Positions 1-11,425 of a stretch of 64,000 nt of DNA are shown one piece after another. The position numbers were made by a program, and so were the translations under genes. The stretch lies in the NCBI GenBank assembly GCA_006538405.1, contig BJKQ01000008.1, forward strand, positions 682,001-746,000, written 5' to 3'. The stretch is from Hansfordia pulvinata. Its lineage: Eukaryota; Ascomycota; Sordariomycetes; Xylariales. Every line of letters begins with the position of its first letter. The first letter of the stretch is position 1. The notes under the pieces were generated by a model. The model saw only the letters and a list, made by a program, of their open reading frames with translations, made no database searches and was not told the DNA's origin.

Positions 1-716
1 TTCTCGTCGTGAGGTGGTTTGACGGGGCCGGCTGCGTCATTGTCCTCGTCTTGGTGAAAGTAGCTCTTTCCCTCTGCTTCGTTGTGGTCCATATCCTTCG
101 CCCCCAGCCCGTCGATGTAAAGGTTTCTCTGGTGGGGGAGGGGAGGTGGGATGTCGGGCTGCTGCATGAGATTGACCTTGACGTCGGTGGCCCCGGGCTG
201 TGGCATGTACTGAGAGAACTTGGCCCGCCCAATGTCGTCGTCATCGTCTATCCACGGCGAGGGGCCCCCCCTGTGTGCGCCGTGCTCTCTGTTGAATGGC
301 TGCTGCGGTTCGGGTCCACCAAAGGAAAGGTTGATGGTAATGGGCTGGCTGCTTAAACTGGAATTTCTCCTCCTCCTTGAGTCGCCTGGACTCTTCCATG
401 ACTTGAGCTGTGACTGCGTCCGCCCCCTTTCCCTTTGCTGACTCGCCGACCGGCTGCTCTTGCTCTCATGTCGGCTACCCTGGCGACTAGTGCTGCCGGC
501 CAGGCGGGAGAAATTGCGGCTGATGCGGCGCCCATACGACAGGTTGTCCTGATAGTAGCCTCGGGGCAGACTCTCGCTGCCGGCGCCGCGATACCCGTCT
601 TCCTCGAGAGGGCCCCGGTCGTACGCGGTGCCGCTGCTCGAGTGGTCGTCGCCTCCGCCGCCCATCTGGTCAAAGGAGCTGCCAGGCTCGGCCCGGTATG
701 CGTTGAATTTGCTCAT
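1..716 (-). CDS. Partial unrecognised disordered protein, N-terminal 238 codons
   Basis: An uninterrupted reading frame starts at an ATG at 716 (MSKFNAYRAEP...) and runs off the left edge, so the C-terminus and stop are missing. The visible part is hydrophilic and probably disordered. It has a Ser/Arg-rich stretch (residues about 65-115), a run of Asp around the middle (WIDDDDDIG), and an acidic, His-containing segment near the edge (FHQDEDNDAAGP). No membrane segment, signal peptide or known domain is visible, so this is a tail or linker and the functional domain would lie outside the window. A second frame over part of the Ser/Arg region gives an acidic coiled-coil-like peptide, which I take as a shadow because the chosen frame has no stop over 716 bases. 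I do not recognise the protein. Confidence 0.6.
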   Translation of the reverse strand, partial: MSKFNAYRAEPGSSFDQMGGGGDDHSSSGTAYDRGPLEEDGYRGAGSESLPRGYYQDNLSYGRRISRNFSRLAGSTSRQGSRHESKSSRSASQQRERGRTQSQLKSWKSPGDSRRRRNSSLSSQPITINLSFGGPEPQQPFNREHGAHRGGPSPWIDDDDDIGRAKFSQYMPQPGATDVKVNLMQQPDIPPPLPHQRNLYIDGLGAKDMDHNEAEGKSYFHQDEDNDAAGPVKPPHDE

Positions 717-3700
717 TCCACTTGGTTCTTATTTTGAGTCGTGTTTGTGTGATTGTGTTGTTTGTAGATGGTTCAAGGCTTCTCCATCACTCACCCACGC
801 TTGGGTCGCTGTACTGGGCAAAAGACGAAAGCCAGGAATTTCCTTGGTGAACGATGTGAGAATTCGCAGAGTTGAACTCAAGCGCGCGCCGGTAGGAGCC
901 TCGGCGTCGAAAGACAGACGAGCCAAGGTATACGCAGGCCTTGCTGGCCGCCTTGCGTCCATACTCTCGACATATCACTGGCGGCTGACTGCCGAAATGG
1001 ACGAAACCGTCCTGAAACTGGGACCTGAGAGATTCTGCCTAACACGTCGTGGGGAAGTAAGAAGAAGGACGATATGAGGGTTGAGGAGAAGAAGGGGAAG
1101 CAGGGAAATCGTTTCCAGGGTGGTGGTTTCATCGTGGCGTCTCGTCTTCTCGAGAAACCCGGCGTCGCGTGGGCAGTCAGGGGTCGTCGGGTCGTGGGCC
1201 GACATCCGCCGTGGGCCGCGCCGACCAAGAAGCGAGAGCCGGGGCTCGTCCATCCCATTCCAGGTTCCGTCTCTAGCCAGTCGGATATGCGACGATAATC
1301 CAGGTTTCTACCATTTGGTGATTCTCCAATCACGAATGCGCGTTCCAGGACACGCGCCTGGTTGTCTTGGCGCATAGAGCCTCCCATGTCGGCACTCAGC
1401 AATGCGACAGGTGCTCGTAAGCTCCAGACCGTTCAGGGACGTTCTTCCAGACGCAGCCAGACCAGGGCGCCCGGCACGCGTCAGCCAGGGTGGCGAGGCG
1501 CCCTGTCTGCTGCCGCAGTCGATGAGTTGGTTGATGGATGCGACGGGCGCCCTGACATGCCAAGAGACTGCTTCATGCTTCGGTAGCAGGCGTATCGCTG
1601 GCGACGTGATATCAAGAGAAGCAATTGACACTTTCAGGGAGCTGGCGCGAGCCCGCCCTTCGACACTCCGATCAACAATCCTGGATGCTATGCTCTCCGT
1701 GACCTGTGAGCTTTGGAGTAACATCCAGCCTACCGGGCGTATGAGTGTTCCCAAAAGTCAGGCGCCAACTCAGTTCCAGGGCAGTGAGCTGTCGCCGCCA
1801 TGTTTTCCTTTTTTTCTTTTTTTTCTTTTGTTTTTCTTTCGGGTGGTCGTCGAATTGAGCGCTTACTCGTACCGTTGCCTTTTTCCTGTCATCGCCAGCG
1901 ACGTGGCTCTATTCTTAGGTATAGTCGGTTCCGAATACTTGACCCAGCCATGACTGCCATGAGTAGTAGCGCGACAGGGTCATTGTTATTACCGACAAAG
2001 AGGCTACAGGATTCAGCCGGGACCGATATCGGAGCTGGGCCAACCTCACCAACGGCCCCCAAGCCACCCACTGGCGCTTAGAGGCTGCGTCACAGTGTCT
2101 CTTTCCTGTCTGGCCGACACTTTCGGCAATGCTCGATGGACGCTCTTTCGGGTTGATCCGCATGGGCATTGTCTGGCGAGAGACCGCGTTGGTGATGATG
2201 AGCATAGATGTGCAGACACGAACGAATTGGCATCATCAATTCCATCGCTTTCCGCCCTGACCGCCGCTGTGATTGGCCAGATCTCGAGAGCAAGTGGCCA
2301 ACTCCACGATCGAGGGGCCGAGGCGCTCTTGATGGACGTACGTGGGTCCCTGTGCTGTGGGGAAGAGGAGAAGGAGCCCCAGCTTCCAGAACGGCAGCCC
2401 GTGGGGACGTGGAGGCGCTCACGGCGTTCTTTCCGAGTACTCGCAGGCGGCAGCAATAAGGAGAGAGGAAGAGGTGGAGGAGTCGACGGGTAGGCTGTGG
2501 GGTGCCGTGGACCCTGAATGAGTGAGCAACGGTGCCACGGGTGCGACGGCGTTCATCACTGGCGTGCCCCCGTCACCCGTGAGTCCCGACCGCTTCTCTT
2601 GCCGGTGTGTCCCGGGTCGCGGGTGCCGGATGGGCCGGCCGTGGTTCGTGCCGTGCGTGCGTGCGTGCGTGCGAGAGTGACGAGTACAGACTGGTGGAGA
2701 CGGATTCTGGCCCTGGTTCGACCTGGCTCGAGCGAGGCGACGTGGAAGCCTCGATGCGGTCGAGCAGGTGCGTGGCGCGGGTGGGTGAGTGGCTGGGTGC
2801 ATTGATTGATCTTCATACCGAGCCGGGTTGTGTGGTGCAGCTGCACAGGCGGAACACCGGACCAACCCAAGATCAACGGCCGCTGTCTGTTGCGTTCCGG
2901 CGGTGGCCCCGTTTCCGGTGCGGATAGCCGCGATGGTCCAGTGGCGTTAGCTGATCTCTCAGGTACCTCGGTAGATGCGATTACCTATGAGATAGGACCG
3001 CAGTGAAGAAAATGGATAGCTGGCTTTTACCCTTCTGCGCAATCCCCCCAAACCAGAGACAGGATGACGAGCGACGCTTCACTCCGATGTCAACGCGCTG
3101 CGTTTCTGCTCGGGTGTCTGGCCGTGGTTACCAGCAGTGCCAGCGGACGCCCAACTGGGCTGATTTCATGTCGATCAGTCAGACCCAGACGCGCCGTCGA
3201 TCCCTCCAGAGCCAGTCCGCGGATGACGGGGCGGCACCGAGCGAGGGCCCCAGACGTGACCGTGACCTGCCAGGGCGTGCCAGGCAGCACCGCGACGATC
3301 ACCTCAGCGACTTGACCTGTCCTTCACAGCTACAGGTACACCAGCCGAGGTGCCAAGTGGGTGCCAAGTAACGAGACTCTGGAAACCCAGAGATAAGCAG
3401 AAAAACAGACGGAAACCCTAAGAAGATAGGCAATCACGGTAATCAGTGCCACCTCTCCGATCAAGTCAGTCCGTGGGTACCTGGGCCCTGAAATGCAGTG
3501 GCATGACTCAGAAGCGCATCCTGGCGTGCCTTGAACGTTGGGTGCGCCGGCGCCAATCGACTCGGGGCTAAAGCGCACTGGCGACAGAATGGGGAGGACC
3601 TGATGTCGAATCTGCATGATTGTGCATCCCAAGTGGATGGGGCCTTTCCACGTACGAGCACAGTCGCGGTGGTTCGTCCACTTGTCTGTTGTGAGGCCTC

Positions 3701-5575
3701 AATATGATTGTATGCCCCGCCAGGAATGGCATCTCGGCTGAGAGGCTGAGGGACGTGTTAGCTTTTTGGTCGAATAGGGAACAGCCACGGCAGTCTGCCT
3801 CACACCTACATGTGATTGTATCGTACATGGTGATTAGGCAGTTAATTGGCCTCACAATCATTCGCTCTGTCGAGAAGGTCGTGAATGCGTGTTGTCGCAG
3901 GCGTGCTTACGGTGATGCTGCCTGGCCGGCGGCTTAGGCTCGTGAATGCTCGTGAAGGCTCGTGAAGAGAGAGCCCATCACATGGCGGACGCCAAGCCCG
4001 TCAGAGCTGATTGGCAGGAAGGCTCCAGGCTGTCTGCAGGTCCAGGCCAAGTGACCAAACTCGCGCATGAGGGCTGCATTCGCGAGGTCATCGCAACCAC
4101 GGAATATTGGACTCGAGGAGGGCCAGGCGGGATGAGCATCGCCGCGTGCTGCAGGACGCTTGTCACTCCCTCACTCCCTATCATTGATGCGAATAGAGGA
4201 GGACCCTGCATTTCACGAATGCCTATCGGACTTGTCCGCACCGCCCAGCCGAACAGTGGAGAAGGGTTCCCAGTCGGGGGAGGCCTAGGCCAGTCATGTC
4301 CACGCGGTTACTCGTCAGGGTCGTCAGGGGTGGTCCCGGTCCCGCAGTTCAGGGCGATACCGAGCGAGGCGGCGGCCAGACAAACTCGCCCGGTTGTGGA
4401 TGTCCCCGGCTCTCGAGGTCTGGGTGATAGGATGGATGGAGGCTTGGAGGAGTTTCCGCGGCGTTGACGGGAGGAGATTGCGGCCGCGATTACCCTGGCT
4501 GGGTGGCCTCTACGCTAGACACACTGTAGCACCTGAAATCACCATACATCCACACCTGCATGCCTCTTGCGTGTGTACATGTGGAAGGTGCGGCCGTGAA
4601 AGATGGAAATTCGAGATGGAAGGCGCCGACTGGGCTGGTCGGTAGTCCAAAAGGCTGTCTGTCCTACTTTTCACACACATCATCACTGCTTCAACACTTA
4701 GATATGTCCAGCTGGCTCATGTTGCTCCCTATCGCTTCACACGTGTGCGAGTAGGTACACACCGTCGACAATCGTCCGAGGGCATCCCCGACATCGCCCA
4801 ACCCCGGTGGGCTGACAGCCACGCATCCATGGCTGGGCCTACCCGTCGTGGGTTATTCCCTTTGCAGGAACGCCCGGGACCCTGGATCCCCCCGGGTCCC
4901 TCCACACCAGCACACGAGCACACAACCACGCAAACAAACACAAGTCAGCCTAGTCTCGTTGGCTGAGCCGGTCTCTGAACTGGCGCCACTTGTTCGCCTC
5001 GACGACTACGTACGAGTTTCCGTACGAGTGGCCCGTACCCAGAAACCGGGGGTGAGGCGACCCAGCACGCCAGCACGCCCAGCAACTGCGGTCAGGAAAA
5101 GGACGAGAGGACCCTGATCGGCGCTCACCGCGGGCCCACCACCCTGTCGAGCCTTATTCCTGCGCGGCCCCACACTCACGGGGGGACGGAGGTCTGATGG
5201 GCATGCAACTTACTGAGCCGAGAACGGACGGGGCCACGGGGCTTCAGCATACCCACCTGGGTGTCGCGCCTGGTCCTGCGACTGGGGACAAGGCCCGGCG
5301 CCAATCACTGCTTCTATCTCTCGATGGAGACCCGTGCCGTGCTGTTCGGTGCTGTGTGGGTGTCTGCCTTGCTGCCGCCTCGCAATATTTAGGGGCGGCC
5401 CGCCTCTCTTCCAGACAGTCAGTATCACCCGTTAAGATCGAAATGCCCCTTCCTCGACAATCCCGCGAACCATAGACGACCCCCACCTCGACTTACACAG
5501 AACCTCTCGACCCCCCTACTACCTTCTCGTCGACTCACACAAAGACCTACACACAAAGACCTACACAGTCTCAAG
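717..5575. other. Intergenic region between divergent genes, no gene found
   Basis: About 4.9 kb separates the partial minus-strand gene from the calpain gene. Open frames of up to 183 codons occur but show no protein-like composition or family motif. The stretch holds a T-rich tract at about 1803-1842 and several direct short words in the last kilobase. Just before the calpain start, 5535-5575 carries a repeated word (AAAGACCTACACA) typical of a 5' leader. Both flanking promoters must lie in this region. Confidence 0.5.
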
Positions 5576-8500
5576 ATGGCGAGACGCCCGAGAACTCCAG
5601 CCTCTGAGGAGGAGCACCAACAACGCCACTCATCGTCATCGTCGTCCCGGCCCACCAACCACAAAACAAGCCCCCACAGCGTCGCGACCTCGAAGCGTTC
5701 GGGTACAGCTCGTCGAGTGAATCGGACGAGCCTGGGCGCGGCAAAGGCTCCAACACCAACACCAACAACCAATCGCAGAAGAACCGCAAGAGGCCCAAGC
5801 CGCCGCCGCAGAAGAGCATCAACCGGATTTGGCGGCGTTTCGCCAGCAAGGAGCCCACCAAGGCCTTGTCTGTCCTGCCCTTCGACCCGGTTCCCTTGCC
5901 CACGACGCCCGAGAGACCGAATGAGCTACTGAGCGACGGCTACGAGCGCGTCCGCGATGAGTGCTCCCGCCGCGTCCACAAGATTATCAAAGAGTGCCGC
6001 CGGGTCAACCAGCGGTATCGTGACCCGGGCTTTGATCTGGTATGAAATGCACCAAACTCCTTTTTGTTCTTAAAAGGGGGGGAAACGAACACACGCTTTT
6101 TCTATTTCCTGAGCAACAAATGGGGCGTCCTGAGCGCACTGGCTGACCGAATAAACCTATACAGGACTGGGATCTCAAGTGGAGCAAGGGCAACACGCTC
6201 AACTACCTGGGCTCGAACAAGTTCGATATTTCGGGCCCTCGCTTAAGCACCAGCACAGCCGTTCCCAAGGCCGTAAAGCGGGTGCATCAGATCTTCGACA
6301 AGCCGACCTTCACGGCGGACCTCAGCGGCAGCGACGTCAAGCAGGGGGCGCTGGGCAACTGCTGGTTCGTGGCCAGCCTCAGTGCACTGGGCAATGTGGA
6401 GAAGAGCTTGGAGCGGTGCTGCGTCGCGTATGACACTCGTGAGTTGCACAGTTCACTGCCCCTTCCCCCACTGACGTTGACTGATAAATGTTCATTGCAG
6501 GCATCGGCATCTACGGCTTCGTCTTCTTCCGCGACGGCGAATGGATCTACTCCATCGTTGACGATAAGCTGTTTCTGACCTCGCCGTGCTGGGACTCGCC
6601 CAGTCTGCAGCGCGACCTGCTTAACCAGATTGACCGCGACCATCCGGAGCGCGAGTACAGACGCACCTACCAGACGGGCTCCAAGGCCCTCTTTTTCGGC
6701 CAGTGCAAGGACCAAAACGAGACCTTTGTACCCTTGATCGAGAAGGCCTACGCTAAGGCCCACGGCGACTACGGATCGCTGGCCGGCGGGTGGATCGGCG
6801 AGGGGCTCGAAGACTTGACCGGCGGTGTGACCACCGAGCTACTCGCCTCGGACATCCTCGACCTCGACGGGTTCTGGATAACGAGCTCAGCCGGGTCAAC
6901 CAAGAGTTTCTGTTTGGTTGCTCGACCGGCCTGCTGGATGGTGGATACGGCGAGCGCAACGGGATCCGCGAGGGACATGCGTATGTCGTCATGGACGCTC
7001 GAACGCTCAAGTCGGGTGAGCGCTTGGTCAAGCTCAGGTATGGTTTTTTTTCCCTTTCACTCTCTTCCATCCCCACAACGACTCTTGGAATATGGCACAA
7101 CCTTGCACCCACTTACTCGACTCTAGAAATCCTTGGGGCAAGACGCGCAAGGGCATTTGGGAGGGCGCGTGGTCGGACGGGTCCAAGGAGTGGACGCGTG
7201 AGGTGCAGGAGGAGCTGGATCACGAGTTCGGCAACGACTCGGTCTTTTGGATCACGTATGAGGATCTCCTGGAGAAGTATCTGCATTTTGATCGCACGCG
7301 CCTGTTCCACGCGGATCCGTCTTGGCGGTGCTGCCAGCGCTGGATCGGTGTCGAGGTCCCCTGGAAGCCCCAGTGGAATGAGAAGTTCCACATCCGCGTT
7401 ACCCGCGAAACCCCCCTGATCTTGACCCTGCAGCAGCTCGACGACCGCTACTACAAGGGCTTGCATGGGCAGTACACCTTCCGCGTGCATTTCCGGGTGC
7501 ATGAGCAGGGGAAGCCTGGGGCTGAGGACTACATAGTCCGCTCGCACGGCAACTATCTGATGAGTCGGTCTATCTCGATCGAGTTGCCCGAGATGGAGCC
7601 CGGAAACTATTCCGTCTTCATCAGCGTGGTGGCAGAACGGTACCCGCACTGGGCGTCAGTGGAAGACGTGGTGCGGCGCGAGTGCAAGGAGCGCATCGAG
7701 AACGAGAAGCTGGCGCAGGTGGGCCATGCTTACGACCTGGCGCACAGCAAGGGTGTGGCGCACCTCGAGCACGTTGCCCGCCTGCGCAAGAAGGCCGACC
7801 AGGGCAAGGCCAGCTCGTCGCGCAAGGGCGAGCGGCGTCGGCTGTGGGAGAAGCGGTGCGCCAATCGCGAGGTCAACCGCAAGCAGACCCGCAAGAACAA
7901 GGAGAAGCGCGAGCGGCGCCGCGAGGAGTGGAATGCTGAGCAGAGGAAGAAGAGGGATGCCGAAGAGGAAGAAGAGAGGAAAAAAGCAGAGAAAGAGAAA
8001 AAGATGCTGAGGAGAAGAAGGCAGAAGAAGACAAGAAGAAGGAAGCGGACGAAGTGAGGAAGCAGGCCGAGGCTGCTAAACCCAAGGACGCCAGCGTCCA
8101 GACCGTCCACGAGTCCCAAGAGGACAAGAGTGTCCAGACCGGCTCGGGGGACAAGTCCGGCTCGGGGGACAAGTCCAGCGGGGATGCCTCTTCCCAAGTC
8201 GATGCGAAAGACTCGGCGGAGTCCAAGACGAGTGACGACAGCACCGTCGGCCCCGTCGACGGCGACAAGCAGGTGGACGACACGAGCGCCTCATCCATCA
8301 AGGAAGAAGAACCCAAGAAGGAGGAACCCAGGCCCTTCCCCGCCTACGACTCGGACAATGACTCGTCCGACAGCCCGGTCGAGGAGTGGGAGCTCATGTA
8401 CTCGTCCGACGACATGTCCAAGAAGCCGCGTATGGCCGCACCCCCTCCTCCCGCCAACAACAACAACGGCAACAACAACGACGCCAACGACAGCGACGGC

Positions 8501-9058
8501 GAGTCTGGCATGCCCGACCCCTGGAACGCCGTGTGCATCCTCGGCTTCCGCGTCTACTCGAAGGACGATGGCCTGTTGTTGCACACTGTCGTGGAGGGCG
8601 GCGACATGGCCGAGAATGGCATGGGTGCCAAAGGGTCGGCGGACATTGACAACGCGCAGGCCAATGCGGGTGGCGGGCGACAGCCTGCTGTTGACGGCAA
8701 GAACGCTGCCGGCGGTGATGGCGGTGATGAGGTGGAGATTATTGACGGGCAGACTGTCGTCAAACAGAAGCTGGTGATCAAGGATGAGAAGCCGAGAGCC
8801 TCTGCTGACGACGACGGCGCCATCAACGGGGACGAGGCTGACGACGAGGGCGATGACGATGAGCCCGACGATGTCGCGAACCCCGAGGACAAGAAAGCCG
8901 CCGCCTCCACGGCTGAAGACAAGACGGATGCGTCTTCAGAGTCGTCGACGTCCAACTCGACGCCCATCATGACGCCGGACAGCTCCGTTGACGGGGTCAT
9001 CCCGGACTCGTGCACGCCCCAAGCTGCGCCGCGGACTGGAGCCGCGAAGCAGTCATGA
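5576..9058 (+). CDS. Calpain-family cysteine protease (CysPc), with likely sequence-error frameshifts
   Basis: Exons are 5576-6039, 6165-6438, 6501-7037 and 7127-9058, with GT-AG introns (for example branch GGCTGACC before 6165). The corrected product is about 1069 aa. The protease core carries the full catalytic triad: Cys in GALGNCWFVASLSALGN (about residue 221), His in REGHAYVVMDA (about 406) and Asn in LRNPWGKT (about 427), the last formed across the third splice. A C2-like domain III follows (about 495-600), then a charged Lys/Glu/Arg coiled coil (about 610-740) and an acidic disordered tail holding a short conserved block (DPWNAVCILGFRVYSKDD). Three places need one extra base to keep frame: between 5610 and 5670, at 6875-6876, and in an A run at 7980-8002. 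The N-terminus is therefore the least certain part; ATG 5576 fits in phase if one base is restored. Calpains are Ca-dependent or Ca-independent regulatory proteases; the substrate here is unknown. Confidence 0.85.
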
Positions 9059-10197
9059 AGAACGATAGATTTTCTTTTTATCCCGACAGAGCGAGACTGA
9101 GTTTTTTTTTTTTTTTTTTTCCTTCTCTCTATTGTAGATCACTAGAATTTAGACGGGCATTTCAAGATTGGTAACATGCTGCGACGGAGTATGGGGTGCG
9201 GTTTTGGATCGGTCTACTCGTACGGTGCTATACATCTCTTTTCAATTTTCTGGTCCAATTGACTTGATTCCCACTACGACACCACTTTATAGAACGTATT
9301 CAGCATGCTGATGTTTGTGTGATGGATGTGTGCTTTGCAGAGCGAGATGGTAGAGCGTGTCGATCGTATAACCAAAGGACATGGAATCCTGCCGCGGTAC
9401 CGCGAGGGTGCACACAGCCATGAGTGCGGGATGTGAGCTGTCGTGGTCGCTGACGAGTACCTAGGCAAGGTTCTTGTTTCTTGATATGATCCATCTTTGG
9501 ACGGCCAGCCCAATTACCCCGACCCTTCGACCCTTGTCGGCTGCCTTTACATGCCTCCATCTCCAGGCACGCCGGCGGTGCCTGACCGTCTCCCCCTTTG
9601 GCGCGACGAGCGTAAGAAGAGAGAAGACAGTAGCTGTCCTCAGCCCAGCTTTTTTCTCAAGGGCTTCTTTTGATGGAACCGCCCGACGGCCCGATTTTCC
9701 AAGGGCTTCTTTTGATGACACCGGCCGACGGCCCGATCTGACATGACTGGCCTGCAGAGAGAGCGTGTACGGTGGCGGGTTGCAGACTTGGACCCCGAAC
9801 CCGAGGGAGAGCTCCTCGGGACTAACGGACCGAGCAGAAGAAGAAGAAGATGAAGAAGAAGAAGGTAGAAGAAGAAGGGCAGATGGCAGTGATGTCACCA
9901 CCCGGGTGCGTGTCTGACGCAGGGGGCGGCGGCGGCGCACCGCATCGGGTGCCTTTTTCTGGTTCGAATCGCGTTTAGCTCGTTGCGTTCCTGTGGTTTC
10001 GGTTCCCCGAGTCACAAAGTGCAGGCGGGCCACCTGGCGCAAGACTTGGTTGTATGTGTGGGATTGTGCGTGCGTTTTGAGCTACGCCCACACTTGACGC
10101 ACACTACACACGCACACATACACCTGCCCATCTCATTGAAACACAACGCGATACATACACACACACACACACACACATACTCGCAAACTACAGAGCC
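9059..10197. other. Intergenic region with T tract and CA microsatellite
   Basis: This is the calpain 3' region and the hydrolase promoter. A run of about 19 T lies at 9102-9120, 45 bases after the calpain stop. GAAGAA-type repeats occur at 9837-9870. A dinucleotide (CA)n run at 10157-10178 sits about 20 bases upstream of the hydrolase ATG, so it is in the leader or core promoter. No gene is seen. Confidence 0.5.
10157..10178. repeat. CA dinucleotide microsatellite upstream of the hydrolase ATG
   Basis: An uninterrupted (CA)n run of about 22 bases ends about 20 bases before the start codon. Confidence 0.9.
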
Positions 10198-11425
10198 ATG
10201 CCCAACCCCGCCCAAGACGAAGACGACAGGCCGGTGCTCCTCCTGGCCCACGGGGCGTGGCACCCGCCGGCCGTCTACGCGGGTTCCTGCGGCGCGCGCG
10301 GGCCAGCGGCCTGTTTGCCGACGCGGTGTGCCCGCTGCTGCCGAGCTGCTGCTGCGACGACGACGCTGCTGCTGCTGCTACTCTCACGCCGCCACCACCA
10401 CCACCACCACCACCACCACCAACACCAACCGAGGGTGACGAGTCCCAGAAACAGGAGAAGAAGAAGAAGAAGAAGGAGAGGGGCCTCTACGACGACGCGG
10501 CAGCCCTGCGCGCCGCGATGCTGGACCTCGTGCAGGCGCGCGGCCGGCGCGTCCTGCTGGTGGCGCACTCGTACGGCGGGGCTCCCGCGGTCGAGGCGTT
10601 CAATCCCGAGCTTCTTGATGATGACTCGGGAGGAGGAGGGGGAGGAGGGGGAGGAGGTGGTGGGGTGCTGCTGCTGGAGAGAGCGCGGCGCCGGGCGGGG
10701 CTGCGCGGAGGGGTGCTGGGCCGGCTGGTGCTGGCGGCCGGGTTCCTGCTGCGGGCGCTCTCGGGCGGGGTGGCGGCCGCTTCGATGCCGAGGCCGGTCC
10801 CGGACCCGGTTGTTGTCGATGGGGAGGGGGTGATGAGTTTGGTTGATTGCGAGTACTACGAGGACGAGGACGAGGACGACGACGACGACGACGGGGAGAT
10901 GGGGAATTGGGAGAAGAAGAAGAAGAAGAAGAAGGTGCAGACGAGGAGCGACATCCTGTTCGCCGACTACGCGGCGCAAGACTCGGCCGGGGCGGAGGAG
11001 GCCGCGGGCCGGCTGGTGCGCATGTGGGCCGTGGCGTTTGCGGAGGAGGTCAGGGTCGAGCCTTGGAGGCCTCTGCTGCCGGCGCCGTTGGGGTACCGCC
11101 GCCGCCGCCGCCGCCGCGGCGAGATGGGGAGGACGAGGAGGACGAGAAAGATCAAGTAGGGACGACCGCCGCCGCCGCCGCCACCGACGACGACGTGTTG
11201 GGCATCACGTACATCCGGTGCGGGGCGGACGAGATCTGCTTCCCGCGGTGGCAGGACGCGATGGTCGGCGCGGTGGCGGCGGCGGGCGGCGACGTCGACG
11301 TCGTCCGGCTCGCGGGGGCTTCGCACTGCCCGTTCCTCGGGCGGCCCGCCGAGGTCATGGACGTGCTCGAGCGGGTGATCCGGGGGGAGTCGGGGGCCGG
11401 GGGCGGAGGAGGAGGAGACAAGTGA
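10198..11425 (+). CDS. Alpha/beta-hydrolase fold protein, single exon, two likely sequence-error frameshifts
   Basis: Translation from ATG 10198 begins with MPNPAQDEDDRPVLLLAHG, where the LAHGAW element is the oxyanion loop after strand 3. The nucleophile elbow is VAHSYGGAPAVEAF, a canonical G/A-x-S-x-G. The acid is likely the Asp in IRCGADEICFPRW and the base the His in GASHCPFLGRPAEV, so a complete Ser-Asp-His triad is visible. The three blocks lie in different frames; adding one G at 10281-10283 and one at 11090-11093 joins them into about 409 aa. Unusual low-complexity insertions lie within the fold: a Pro run, a 12-residue Gly run, an acidic Asp/Glu run and a Lys run. These probably sit in surface loops or the cap. 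The substrate cannot be read from the sequence; the family includes esterases, lipases and epoxide hydrolases. Confidence 0.8.

Noticed and set aside
1402..1953. 183-codon plus-strand frame with a hydrophobic stretch
   Set aside because: The hydrophobic part comes from a T-rich tract (about 1803-1842), and there is no family motif.
9955..9985. GGTTCGAATC resembling a tRNA T-loop
   Set aside because: Flanking bases do not form a T stem and no anticodon or D arm can be drawn upstream.
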